From JBHPFQ01 sp042571625 (GTDB lineage: Bacteria > Patescibacteriota > Minisyncoccia > Portnoybacterales > UBA2143), in NCBI GenBank assembly GCA_042571625.1, contig JBHPFQ010000009.1, forward strand, positions 1 to 19,541: 19,541 nucleotides of DNA, in the 5' to 3' direction. Shown here piece by piece: positions 8,012-14,876 of the stretch (position 1 is its first letter; each line of letters opens with the position of its first letter). The position numbers and the translations under genes are program-made. Under the pieces are notes generated by a model. It searched no databases and was not told the DNA's origin. It was given only the letters and a program-made list of their open reading frames with translations.

Positions 8012-9247
8012 TTATCTTCTTCTACGACGACTATTGTTGCGATATCTCCTAAAAGATCCCTGATTTCTTTTTCTAGGGAATTTTTCTTCATTATTATATG
8101 ATTTTTTTCTTTCAGGAGGAAGTATAGGCAATGATAATATTGGCAATGATTTACGAATTAATCGTTCAATTTTTTTAATATCTGATCTTTCAGATGAAGT
8201 AACAAAAGAAATCGCCTTGCCATAACAATTTACTCTTCCTGTTCTTCCAATACGATGAACATAATCTTCTGAAGAACTTGGAAAATCAAAATTAATAACT
8301 AATGATATATCTTTAACATCAATACCGCGAGAAGCAATATCTGTTGCAACCAAGACACGAAATCTTCCATTAACAAATCCATCAAGAGCGGTTTTTCTTT
8401 GCGATTGAGAACGATTAGAATGAATTTCAGTTGCTGTATAATTCATATTACGAATATCGCTAGCAATACGCTTAGCTCCATATTTAGTTCGTGAAAAAAT
8501 CAATATCTTGTCTTTATGATATTTTTGCAATATAGAATCAAGCAAACGCATTTTATTATTTTTAGGAACAATAAAAACTTCTTGCTCTATATTTTCTGAT
8601 AATGTTCCTTGAGGAGCAATCTCAATTCTAATAGGCATTTTCATAAACATAGCAGCCAAAGATGAAATAGTTTTTGGCATAGTTGCGGAAAACAACATTG
8701 TTTGCCGTTCCTTAGGCGCAAATTCCAAAATCTTTTTAATTTGTGGTAAAAATCCAATATCAAGCATCCTATCAGCTTCATCAAGAACAATAACATCTAC
8801 TTGATTAAGGTTATAAGCCCTCTGATTTATTAAATCAACTAATCTCCCAGGAGTAGCAACAACAATATGAGGATTCCTTTTTAATGAACTTATTTGTGCA
8901 TATCGAGAGGCTCCTCCAATAACTATTGCGCAATAGAATCTTAAAGGAGAACTAATTTTTCTAATTACTTGTTCTATCTGAAAAGCAAGCTCTCGAGTAG
9001 GAACTAAAATCAATCCTTGCCCATTACTTTTAATAATACGCTGAATCATTGGAATTATAAAAGCCAAAGTTTTCCCAGTTCCAGTCTGAGCAATACCAAC
9101 AATATCTTTTCCATATAAAGCATCTGGAATAACCTGATGCTGAATAGGCGTAGGAACCAAAAAATTTTGCTTCTTAAGTATTTCAAGAAGTTTATCTCTT
9201 ATACCCAAATCGCTAAAATGCCTGATACACGATTTTGATTGTTTCAT
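8012..9247 (-). CDS. DEAD-box ATP-dependent RNA helicase (RhlE-like)
   Basis: 411 residues. All core motifs are present: a Q-motif region ending VPTPIQ (31-36), AQTGTGKT (53-60), PTRELAFQ (83-90), TPGRL (132-136), DEAD (156-159), SAT (187-189), ATDIASRGID (301-310) and HRIGRTGR (331-338). After the two RecA-like domains comes a basic tail ending in five arginines, typical of RhlE-type helicases that bind RNA non-specifically. It likely unwinds rRNA or mRNA structure. I chose the ATG at 9247 (MKQSKSC) because the upstream in-frame extension has no family similarity. A consensus promoter and a leader of about 77 nt precede it, leaving room for leader-based control. The flavoprotein gene follows after 4 nt. 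Confidence 0.93.
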   Translation of the reverse strand: MKQSKSCIRHFSDLGIRDKLLEILKKQNFLVPTPIQHQVIPDALYGKDIVGIAQTGTGKTLAFIIPMIQRIIKSNGQGLILVPTRELAFQIEQVIRKISSPLRFYCAIVIGGASRYAQISSLKRNPHIVVATPGRLVDLINQRAYNLNQVDVIVLDEADRMLDIGFLPQIKKILEFAPKERQTMLFSATMPKTISSLAAMFMKMPIRIEIAPQGTLSENIEQEVFIVPKNNKMRLLDSILQKYHKDKILIFSRTKYGAKRIASDIRNMNYTATEIHSNRSQSQRKTALDGFVNGRFRVLVATDIASRGIDVKDISLVINFDFPSSSEDYVHRIGRTGRVNCYGKAISFVTSSERSDIKKIERLIRKSLPILSLPILPPERKKSYNNEEKFPRKRNQGSFRRYRNNSRRRRR

Positions 9248-9330
9248 AAAAAAAATTACGACCCAATATCCTTTGGAGTCGCAATAACGCAAAAAGAATT
9301 AAGTCTATTAGAATAATCTACTTAATTTAC

Positions 9331-9359
9331 AATATAACAAAAAGATTATGTTTTGTCAA
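9331..9359 (-). promoter_or_regulatory. Promoter of the helicase-flavoprotein operon
   Basis: TTGACA (9354-9359), 17-bp spacer, TATATT (9331-9336). The start near 9324 gives a leader of about 77 nt that contains a possible short hairpin (9259-9281) in which the GGTCG motif pairs with an upstream CGAC. Confidence 0.6.
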
Positions 9360-9377
9360 CTTAAATATGTATATAAA

Positions 9378-9845
9378 TTAATTCAAATACCAGATAAAAT
9401 AATTAAGCAAACTAGCAAAACTCACCCATGCAAGATAAGGAAGTAATAAATAAAAAGCTAATTTATGAATTCTATAAAACTTAAATAATAAAACAATAAT
9501 AAATAGCCAAATAATTATTATATTAATCAATGCTAATCCCGGACTTTGCAATCCAAAGAATATAATTGACCAAATGGCATTGAAAAATAAATGTATCCAA
9601 AAAAGAATCATCACGCCATTCGCTTCTTTGTTTTCAACCGCCTTCTGCCAAATAAGATAAATACTAATACCCATTAAAATATAAAGAGTAATCCAAACCG
9701 GACCAAAAATCCAATTCGGCGGACTAAAGCTCGGCTTTTGTAAACTTGCATACCAAACAGGTATTGCTGAAACAGTAAAAAACGAACCGATTAAGCCGGC
9801 AAGTTGCGGCAAAGCAAGAGAAATTATAATACGTTTGTAATTCAT
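9378..9845 (-). CDS. TspO/MBR family membrane protein
   Basis: 155 residues with five hydrophobic helices, as expected for the tryptophan-rich sensory protein / peripheral benzodiazepine receptor family. Recognisable pieces are WYASLQKPSFSPPNWIFGPVWITLYILMG at the first loop and second helix, NAIWSIIFFGLQSP in the middle, and PYLAWVSFASLLNYFIWYLN at the end. Family members bind tetrapyrroles or related hydrophobic ligands in the membrane. The ATG at 9845 overlaps the stop of the AbrB-like gene as ATGA, so the two are translationally coupled; a start 21 nt upstream would deepen the overlap. No terminator is visible after it, and the helicase promoter follows directly. Confidence 0.92.
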   Translation of the reverse strand: MNYKRIIISLALPQLAGLIGSFFTVSAIPVWYASLQKPSFSPPNWIFGPVWITLYILMGISIYLIWQKAVENKEANGVMILFWIHLFFNAIWSIIFFGLQSPGLALINIIIIWLFIIVLLFKFYRIHKLAFYLLLPYLAWVSFASLLNYFIWYLN

Positions 9846-10030
9846 ATTTTCTTTTTCGGCACCCAATCTTTAATTAAAATGCCTTTGCCGTATTTTTTAA
9901 CAACCACTTTTTGATTATCCCTCCATTTTAATTTACGAACAATCTCAATTGGCAAAGTTAAAGATATACTTGCGCTTCCCCCACTTTTTCCAAGTTTCCT
10001 TATATGCCTATTTTCTATTTTTTTAGCCAT
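9842..10030 (-). CDS. AbrB/MazE-like (SpoVT-AbrB) DNA-binding protein
   Basis: 62 residues. The body, IRKLGKSGGSASISLTLP followed by IVRKLKWRDNQKVVVKKYGKGILIKDW, fits the swapped-hairpin SpoVT-AbrB fold: a G-S-x-S-x-x-(L)-P strand-turn, then 'lgW.....V.V'. Such proteins dimerise and bind promoter DNA, either as transition-state regulators or as antitoxins. No toxin gene is next to it. Instead it is coupled through an ATGA overlap to the TspO gene, so it may regulate its own operon. A strong hairpin (10071-10086) lies just upstream. No Shine-Dalgarno is seen. Confidence 0.75.
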   Translation of the reverse strand: MAKKIENRHIRKLGKSGGSASISLTLPIEIVRKLKWRDNQKVVVKKYGKGILIKDWVPKKKI

Positions 10031-10065
10031 GGTTATATATTAACATATTTATTATCAACAACCAA

Positions 10066-10092
10066 AAAAAACCGAGATACCTCGGTTTTTTT
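10066..10092. terminator. Hairpin between divergent genes, terminator-like
   Basis: ACCGAGATACCTCGGT (10071-10086) flanked by A-runs and T-runs, able to act as an intrinsic terminator in either direction. It sits upstream of both neighbouring genes, where no transcript would need ending. A near-identical hairpin lies at 13194-13209. Confidence 0.55.
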
Positions 10093-10127
10093 GTTTATAT
10101 ATTCTATATTAATTCTGAAATATATAG

Positions 10128-10149
10128 TAAAATAATATAATAAAGGTCG
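10128..10149 (+). promoter_or_regulatory. -10 region and GGTCG motif upstream of the metalloprotease gene
   Basis: TAAAAT (10128-10133) or TATAAT (10136-10141) precedes AAAGGTCGAATTT (GGTCG at 10145-10149), 28 nt before the start codon at 10177. No good -35 is visible, so which -10 is used is uncertain. Confidence 0.35.
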
Positions 10150-10176
10150 AATTTATTATTCAAACAATTAAAAAAT

Positions 10177-11004
10177 ATGAAAAAGATAATTTTAATCATA
10201 ACAACGATAGCTGTATTAGCAATTGCTGGAGTTGTTATTGCTAAAGGGACAAATAAAAGTCCAGCAACTGTTATGCCTTCCGGACAAACAGTTATAGTTC
10301 CGGATCAAGCAATTAACAATTCACGGGCATTGGAAAGGATTGTTATTATTCATCGTAAGAAAGGCTTTGAAAAGTCAGCTACGAATTGCGGGAACGGAAT
10401 ATGCGAAAAAGGCGAAAATGCAAAAAAGTGTCCGGCAGACTGTGGAAGCGAAGATATAGAGACAAATGTTAAGTGCTATAGCACCATATTAAAAGGAGCT
10501 AAGCTAAAATCATCAAAGGACTTGTTTGCGCATTCTAGTTTGGATGCTTCAACGATTCTTGCTTCTTTGTCAGAATGGGATAATAAAACTTCAGTTTCTC
10601 TTTTCGACAAATATATTGTTGATGATACTGCTAATAGAGATACGGAAACACCCGATGGAAGAAATGAACTTTCATTTGGCGATTATCCAGAGCCAGGAGT
10701 AATTGCAATTGCTACTATTTGGGGATATTTTTCTGTTCCGCCTCCAATGAGAGAAATAACAGAATTTGATATTATGTTTGATAATGTTGATTTTGAATGG
10801 GGAGATGCAGAAATTGACTCGAGCTTAATGGATTTGCAAAATATTGCTACTCATGAAATTGGGCATGGCATAGGATTAGACGATATGTATGACGAAGCTT
10901 GCAATGAAGTGACAATGTATGGCTATTCTACCGAAGGCGAAATTAAAAAGAGAACTATTGAGCAACAGGACATTGTTGGTATGCAGTTGCTTTACGGAAT
11001 GTAG
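10177..11004 (+). CDS. Secreted matrixin-like zinc metalloprotease
   Basis: 275 residues. An N-terminal hydrophobic helix (about 4-22) serves as signal or anchor. A four-Cys motif follows, CGNGICEKGENAKKCPADC (71-89), the acidic CG(D/N)GxC type seen in secreted proteins of CPR bacteria and archaea. The C-terminal half is a metalloprotease domain with HEIGHGIGLDD (226-236): two His and a catalytic Glu, with Asp236 where matrixins usually have a third His, as in snapalysin-type HExxHxxGxxD sites. A Met-turn candidate is VTMYGYST (about 246-252). It should act outside the cell on protein substrates. The transcript ends at the palindromic terminator at 11021-11050, shared with the convergent operon. 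No Shine-Dalgarno is visible. Confidence 0.82.
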   Translation: MKKIILIITTIAVLAIAGVVIAKGTNKSPATVMPSGQTVIVPDQAINNSRALERIVIIHRKKGFEKSATNCGNGICEKGENAKKCPADCGSEDIETNVKCYSTILKGAKLKSSKDLFAHSSLDASTILASLSEWDNKTSVSLFDKYIVDDTANRDTETPDGRNELSFGDYPEPGVIAIATIWGYFSVPPPMREITEFDIMFDNVDFEWGDAEIDSSLMDLQNIATHEIGHGIGLDDMYDEACNEVTMYGYSTEGEIKKRTIEQQDIVGMQLLYGM

Positions 11005-11020
11005 GAATGTAAAAAATATT

Positions 11021-11050
11021 AAAAACCTCCGAAATATTTCGGAGGTTTTT
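11021..11050. terminator. Bidirectional intrinsic terminator between convergent units
   Basis: A perfect 30-bp palindrome: five A, CCTCCGAAATATTTCGGAGG, five T. It has U-tracts in both directions and serves the metalloprotease gene (plus) and the five-gene membrane operon (minus). Confidence 0.9.
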
Positions 11051-11061
11051 AATTTTGCTCC

Positions 11062-11616
11062 TTATTTAAATGAGGCGCCAGCACACCTCCAATTCACCTC
11101 TGCTGTTTTTGTTTCTTCATTTACAACACAAGCCGGATTGCAACCATCTTTTTCAAGCTCTGGTATTCTCTCTAAATCAATCCACCAAGTTTTAGAATTT
11201 TCATTATAAAAATAATCGTCGGTTAAAACACCCGCCATTGAACATTCCTTGCTGTTGATAGCAATTGCGTGTATTTCTTCATTAAAAATGAGTGGCATAT
11301 TTTCTTTTATATCTTCATACCAATCTTTATCAAAACCAATACTTTCACAGAATTCTTCTGATTGGCAACTGATAGAACTACATTCTATGCAAGGCGGGCA
11401 AATCACGCATTTTTCCGGACATTTTTCTAAATCATAATCTTCGCAAACTACTTCACCACAAGATTCTGTTGGTATTAGCGCGCTTGGAACTCCATGACTT
11501 ACCCATTCTCCTTTCTCTTTATCGCAAATCCAAGTATCTTCAGGACCGCCAATAACAAATCTCAAAGCAAACCAACTAACAACGATTATTAAAATAATTA
11601 AAAATACTTTTTTCAT
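11062..11616 (-). CDS. Cys-rich secreted or membrane-anchored protein of unknown function
   Basis: 184 residues. An N-terminal hydrophobic helix (about 4-22) is followed by WICDKEKGEWVSHGVPSALIPTESC (about 29-53), a motif type common at the start of small exported CPR proteins. A Cys-rich centre contains CPEKCVICPPCIECSSISC. The C-terminal part, WWIDLERIPELEKDGCNPACVVNEETKTAEVNWRC, resembles a recurring extracellular module of these bacteria. About sixteen cysteines suggest disulfides outside the membrane. Its ATG overlaps the stop of the CPBP protease gene (ATGA, 11613-11616), so it is the last gene of that operon. No enzymatic motif is seen. Confidence 0.65.
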   Translation of the reverse strand: MKKVFLIILIIVVSWFALRFVIGGPEDTWICDKEKGEWVSHGVPSALIPTESCGEVVCEDYDLEKCPEKCVICPPCIECSSISCQSEEFCESIGFDKDWYEDIKENMPLIFNEEIHAIAINSKECSMAGVLTDDYFYNENSKTWWIDLERIPELEKDGCNPACVVNEETKTAEVNWRCAGASFK

Positions 11617-12500
11617 GAATTTATTTTTTGAAAATAATCTTTAAAAACTTTTAATTCTTTTGAGTAATACAAAACACCTATAACTATTAACATTGTTATC
11701 ATCAACCCAACATTAGCCAACATTTGATTTTCCACAATCACAAAATAAGAAAAAGCTGCTGCTGAATTATTAAAAGTAACATGAGTAACGGATGTCACAA
11801 AAATGTTTTCAGTTTTAACATACACATAAGCCAAAAAAGCAAACGTACAAATAGATCCCACTCCCAAGACAACAAAATTTATTATATATTGCAAAGCAGT
11901 AAAATTATTTACTTGAGGCAAAATAAGAGCAAGCGGCCAATGCCAGGAATACCAAATAAGCCCGCCAACAATAAATGCTACCCAAGGTTTAATTTTATAC
12001 AACAATGGGAACATAAACCCGCGCCAACCAAACTCTTCGCCAAAACCAGTAATAAGCCCGGGTAAAATATTAAATATAGTTAGTCCGCCAATAAAATATA
12101 AAAATAGCATAATCTGAGGAGTAAGTCCTGCTGGTAAATCATTGATATTCTGCCCTGTTATAGCCATTTGGTACGAAAGACGGGATAAAAATATTTCTCC
12201 TGAAAAATTCCAGCTTATTGATCCAAGAAAAGTAAAAATAATGTAAGATAATACCGTTATGCCTAAAGCAATAGCCCAAAATTTAATATACTGTTTAAGT
12301 TTGCCAAACTTTAAGTTTGCGTCTTTAAACTTATTTTCATAAAAAAACAGCCGCGTAATAACAGCCGATATTGCGGGTATAAACATATAAATTCCGGCAA
12401 GATAATTTCCCATCTCTCCCAAAAACTTCATTGCAACAACAAACCCGCCGCTTAAAATTGCAACGAATATTAAATATGCTATAAGGGCCTTGTGCTTCAT
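11613..12500 (-). CDS. CPBP (CAAX-type) intramembrane glutamic protease
   Basis: 295 residues with about eight hydrophobic helices. The Abi/CPBP signature is present: the glutamate pair in GFGEEFGWRGF (Glu155-Glu156), the second motif with His187 in YSWHW, and the third with His240 in VTHVTFNN. These residues form the active site of CAAX-processing-type glutamic proteases. Bacterial members cleave membrane or leader peptides, in some cases in bacteriocin maturation or immunity. Here the gene follows three tiny membrane-protein genes and is coupled to a Cys-rich exported protein, so small membrane peptides encoded beside it are possible substrates; that is inference. The ATG at 12500 is 4 nt after the preceding stop. 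Confidence 0.88.
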   Translation of the reverse strand: MKHKALIAYLIFVAILSGGFVVAMKFLGEMGNYLAGIYMFIPAISAVITRLFFYENKFKDANLKFGKLKQYIKFWAIALGITVLSYIIFTFLGSISWNFSGEIFLSRLSYQMAITGQNINDLPAGLTPQIMLFLYFIGGLTIFNILPGLITGFGEEFGWRGFMFPLLYKIKPWVAFIVGGLIWYSWHWPLALILPQVNNFTALQYIINFVVLGVGSICTFAFLAYVYVKTENIFVTSVTHVTFNNSAAAFSYFVIVENQMLANVGLMITMLIVIGVLYYSKELKVFKDYFQKINS

Positions 12501-12504
12501 ATAT

Positions 12505-12687
12505 CTACTTTTCCTGAGATCTCAAAAATTTTCTACGAATAAAAAATGCCATAATACAAAAGAAAGCCGCAACCGCGTTTATAATCGCTCCAACAATATC
12601 GTTTTTAAAATAAAAACGAACTGCCGAAAACAAAAATATCAACCCAGGAATTAAATATACAACTGATGAATTTAAAAATTTCTTCAT
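12505..12687 (-). CDS. Small two-helix membrane protein
   Basis: 60 residues from the ATG at 12687, which shares one base with the stop of the preceding gene (TAATG). Two hydrophobic stretches, SSVVYLIPGLIFLFSAVRFYF and IVGAIINAVAAFFCIMAFFI, are joined by a short polar turn, with a basic C-terminus RRKFLRSQEK. The frame stays open upstream to 12819, but that extension lies inside the preceding gene. No family is recognised. It is the third gene of a five-gene operon ending in the CPBP protease and the Cys-rich protein. Confidence 0.6.
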   Translation of the reverse strand: MKKFLNSSVVYLIPGLIFLFSAVRFYFKNDIVGAIINAVAAFFCIMAFFIRRKFLRSQEK

Positions 12688-12869
12688 TATTTTGAAGCAA
12701 TTAAAAAGACTACAATACCCAGAATAGCAAAAAATATTCCAGCAATCACAAGTGGCATTCTTTTCTTCTTTTCTTCGGAAGTTAACTGCCACCAGGGTTT
12801 CTGTTTTATAGATACCCATGTTATGATAACAATTCCTATACCAATGACTAAATATCTTATAAAATCCAT
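12687..12869 (-). CDS. Small two-helix membrane protein
   Basis: 60 residues. An N-terminal hydrophobic helix (about 2-20), a polar middle KQKPWWQLTSEEKKKRM and a second helix (about 38-58) make a hairpin with a positively charged, probably cytoplasmic loop. No family is recognised. The ATG is 4 nt after the preceding stop, and the end overlaps the next gene by one base, so it is an integral part of the operon. Confidence 0.6.
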   Translation of the reverse strand: MDFIRYLVIGIGIVIITWVSIKQKPWWQLTSEEKKKRMPLVIAGIFFAILGIVVFLIASK

Positions 12870-12873
12870 AAAT

Positions 12874-13056
12874 TTATTTTAAAAGTCTAAAATTAGATGT
12901 GGCTATTAATCCTATACCAACAATGCCTATGCTTGTAGCAATACCTGAATTATTCTCGCTAAAAATATTACCATGGTAAATTATACATACGCCAATCAAA
13001 GTCGTGGTTAATCCTAATATAAATATTATTATAGATATTATTCTTGGCTTGTTCAT
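12874..13056 (-). CDS. Small two-helix membrane protein, first gene of a leaderless operon
   Basis: 60 residues. Two hydrophobic segments, ISIIIFILGLTTTLIGVCII and GIATSIGIVGIGLIATSNF, are separated by a short polar loop HGNIFSENNS. No family is recognised. A near-perfect promoter ends with TATAAT only 6 nt before the ATG, so transcription should begin at or next to the start codon and the mRNA is probably leaderless. It leads the five-gene operon with two further small membrane proteins, the CPBP protease and the Cys-rich protein. Confidence 0.6.
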   Translation of the reverse strand: MNKPRIISIIIFILGLTTTLIGVCIIYHGNIFSENNSGIATSIGIVGIGLIATSNFRLLK

Positions 13057-13062
13057 ATGTTT

Positions 13063-13091
13063 ATTATAACAATTAAAATTTTAACTATCAA
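13063..13091 (-). promoter_or_regulatory. Promoter of the five-gene membrane operon, apparently leaderless
   Basis: TTGATA (13086-13091), 17-bp spacer, TATAAT (13063-13068), then 6 nt to the ATG at 13056. Confidence 0.65.
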
Positions 13092-13185
13092 TATCCATGT
13101 CTAGAAAAGTAAATCTTTGGTTTATGAATCAGATTTGACAGAATAATTTTAAAAGTTTGTTAAAATTTTTTATCGTGTAGGCAAA

Positions 13186-13215
13186 CCAAAAAAACCGAGA
13201 TATCTCGGTTTTTTT
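13186..13215 (-). terminator. Intrinsic terminator downstream of the ATPase gene
   Basis: ACCGAGATATCTCGGT (13194-13209) between a run of seven A and a run of seven T. It is near-identical to the hairpin at 10071-10086. Repeat copy 1 lies between the ATPase stop codon and this hairpin. Confidence 0.75.
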
Positions 13216-13220
13216 ACGTT

Positions 13221-13329
13221 GCTCCCCTTATCGGACGCGTTCAGAACCATTGATTGGGATGGGGTTAGGGAGAGTTTGGGTGTTTTGAGGAAGAAGTTTA
13301 ACGTTGTGCGGTTGGATTTTTGTGTTTAG
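13221..13329 (+). repeat. Island repeat, copy 1
   Basis: About 109 bp from GCTCCCCTTATCGG to the TAG at 13327-13329. The core CAGAACCATTGATTGGGATG and following bases are identical to copy 3. Read on the plus strand it gives LPLSDAFRTIDWDGVRESL and then a stop. It lies directly after the ATPase stop and lacks the promoter half found in copies 4-6. Confidence 0.85.
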
Positions 13330-13333
13330 AGAA

Positions 13334-14452
13334 TCAAAACACAAAACCTTTTAAATTTTTCTTAGTAATAATTTTATTATCAAAATCTATATTCGGTAAT
13401 TTTTTGCGGTCAGTTGTCTTCCATTTAAATTCAAAACCGAATAAATTACTGCCTTTTTCTTCAATTAAGTCAATTTCTTGTCCTTCATAAGTTCTCCAAA
13501 AATATTGTTCTGCGTCTATTTTATGATATTTTCTATATTTCATTCTTTCTGTAATCATAAAATTTTCCCAAAGAAAACCTATATCATTTCTGTTTTCCAT
13601 AAAATTAAAATTATTTATAAGAACATTTCTAATTCCAACATCGTAAAAATAAATTTTGCGCAGTTTTGATATTTCTTTTCTCTTATTTTTCGTAAACGGA
13701 CTTAAGCGAAAAATAATAAAACTTTTTTCTAAAAGATCTACATATCGTTCAACTGTATTTTTGCTAATGCCAATCAGATTAGAAAGTTCATTATATGAGA
13801 CTTCCGAGCCTATTTGTAAGGCCAACGCCTTTAAAAGTTTATGTAAAATATCAGGATTTTTAATTTGCTGAAAAGCTAGTATATCTTTATATATGTAACT
13901 TGAAGCAAGTTCTTTTAAAATTTCTTTTTTATCTTCGAATGTGTTTTGAGAAACAACTTCAGGATAAGAACCAAATACAAGCAAAGATTCTATTTCTTTT
14001 AATAGTTTTGAATAGTTATTGCTGGAATAAATTTCTTCCAAGCTTAAAGAAAATAAATTATAGACAAATTTTCTTCCAGTTAATGGTTCTTGAGTATTAT
14101 CAAGTAAATTAATACTTGAAGAGCCAGTAACGATAATTTGATTTTTTTTAGAATAATAATCAATTAGCAATTTAAGAGTTTCTCCAATATTCTGTGTTTT
14201 TTGAGCTTCGTCAATAATGATTAATTTAGCATCGCCGATTAGTTGTTTTAGAAATTCTAAATTTTTATTAGATAACTGGTCTCTATCATCAATATCATCG
14301 CAATTAAAAAATTTAACCTCATTTTTTGCAAAATTATTAGATAGACTTTTTACTAATGTAGTTTTTCCTGTTTGTCTGGCTCCAGCAATAATGATTATTT
14401 TTCCCTTAAAGAATTTTGATTTAATGTTTTTTTCTAATATTCTTTGAAACAT
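13334..14452 (-). CDS. AAA ATPase with DUF4143 (AAA_14 family)
   Basis: 372 residues, the usual length for the family. The N-terminal P-loop domain has Walker A GARQTGKTT (about 24-32), Walker B KLIIIDEAQ and sensor-1 IVTGSSS. The C-terminal DUF4143 half contains a winged-helix-like stretch (VSYNELSNLIGISKNTVERYVDLLE) and a closing PD-(D/E)xK-like pattern, EIDLIEE...FEFKWK. The family is widespread in prokaryotes and enriched in variable regions; its function is poorly known, and some members resemble archaeal MCM-like or toxin-linked ATPases. It is a single-gene unit with its own promoter, bounded by repeat copy 2 upstream and repeat copy 1 downstream, whose end is 4 bp from the stop. Confidence 0.88.
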   Translation of the reverse strand: MFQRILEKNIKSKFFKGKIIIIAGARQTGKTTLVKSLSNNFAKNEVKFFNCDDIDDRDQLSNKNLEFLKQLIGDAKLIIIDEAQKTQNIGETLKLLIDYYSKKNQIIVTGSSSINLLDNTQEPLTGRKFVYNLFSLSLEEIYSSNNYSKLLKEIESLLVFGSYPEVVSQNTFEDKKEILKELASSYIYKDILAFQQIKNPDILHKLLKALALQIGSEVSYNELSNLIGISKNTVERYVDLLEKSFIIFRLSPFTKNKRKEISKLRKIYFYDVGIRNVLINNFNFMENRNDIGFLWENFMITERMKYRKYHKIDAEQYFWRTYEGQEIDLIEEKGSNLFGFEFKWKTTDRKKLPNIDFDNKIITKKNLKGFVF

Positions 14453-14468
14453 AATTTTGTCATCTTAC

Positions 14469-14518
14469 TGACAATTTTATACTAAATTTTGGGATTGTCA
14501 ATACAAAACTGTGGATAA
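14469..14518 (-). promoter_or_regulatory. Promoter of the ATPase gene with inverted repeat and DnaA-box-like site
   Basis: TTGACA (14496-14501), 16-bp spacer, TAAAAT (14474-14479), giving a leader of about 15 nt. TGACAAT (14469-14475) and ATTGTCA (14494-14500) form a perfect 7-bp inverted repeat across the promoter. TTATCCACA on the minus strand (14510-14518), a perfect DnaA-box consensus, lies 8 bp upstream of the -35. Confidence 0.55.
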
Positions 14519-14537
14519 TTTAAGGATTTAAATTGAA

Positions 14538-14590
14538 AAGAGATTAAGGAAAGTTTGGGTGTTTTTCAAGAAAAATTTAATTTTGTATCC
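14538..14590 (+). repeat. Island repeat, copy 2 (eroded)
   Basis: Only the second half is recognisable: AGTTTGGGTGTTTTTCAAGA with the same codon phase (KEIKESLGVFQEKFNFVS then stop). The upstream half has decayed. It overlaps the last codons of the STAS-like gene. Confidence 0.6.
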
Positions 14591-14870
14591 TAAATTTACT
14601 TTTGTAAATCTCTTCTAGCATTTTTAATGATGCTTGAACTGAAGGATTTTCAGTGTTTTTTAGTATTAACTGTTTTCCAAATTTATTTAACAAAGAACCT
14701 AAAAATTCATCGCCCCAAGAAGGCGTGAAAGTTATTACACCTTCAAAGTCAACTATAATATCTTCATTTTCTTTAACGTCTTTTAATAATGGATTAAAAG
14801 CGGCAAAAGATTCTTTGCCAAATTGTCGACTATTAAGCGTTGTTCCAAATTTTTTAAGATAGATAATCAT
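14577..14870 (-). CDS. STAS-like protein (DUF4325 type)
   Basis: 97 residues. FGTTLNSRQFGKESF at the start, IIVDFEGVITFTPSWGDEFLGSLL in the middle (about 38-61) and LILKNTENPSVQ near the end fit the DUF4325 STAS-like fold, in which the DFxGV strand and S-x-S/W-x-DE loop correspond to the helix where anti-anti-sigma factors carry their phosphorylated Ser. Ser51 is the candidate. It starts 6 nt after the stop of the MerR-HTH/ATPase gene. Proteins of this type often sit beside GHKL-type ATPases, suggesting a partner-switch pair in which the ATPase phosphorylates or binds the STAS-like protein. No Shine-Dalgarno is seen. The call is by pattern. Confidence 0.7.
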   Translation of the reverse strand: MIIYLKKFGTTLNSRQFGKESFAAFNPLLKDVKENEDIIVDFEGVITFTPSWGDEFLGSLLNKFGKQLILKNTENPSVQASLKMLEEIYKSKFRIQN

Positions 14871-14876
14871 TTTATA

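Noticed and set aside
9842..10030. Antitoxin of a toxin-antitoxin pair
   Set aside because: The protein is AbrB/MazE-like, but the coupled gene is a clear TspO family member, not a toxin, and nothing toxin-like lies upstream.
13334..14452. Truncation of the DUF4143 ATPase by the repeat
   Set aside because: The last residues (IITKKNLKGFVF) fit the family's normal closing strand and the length is typical, so the repeat lies just outside an intact gene.
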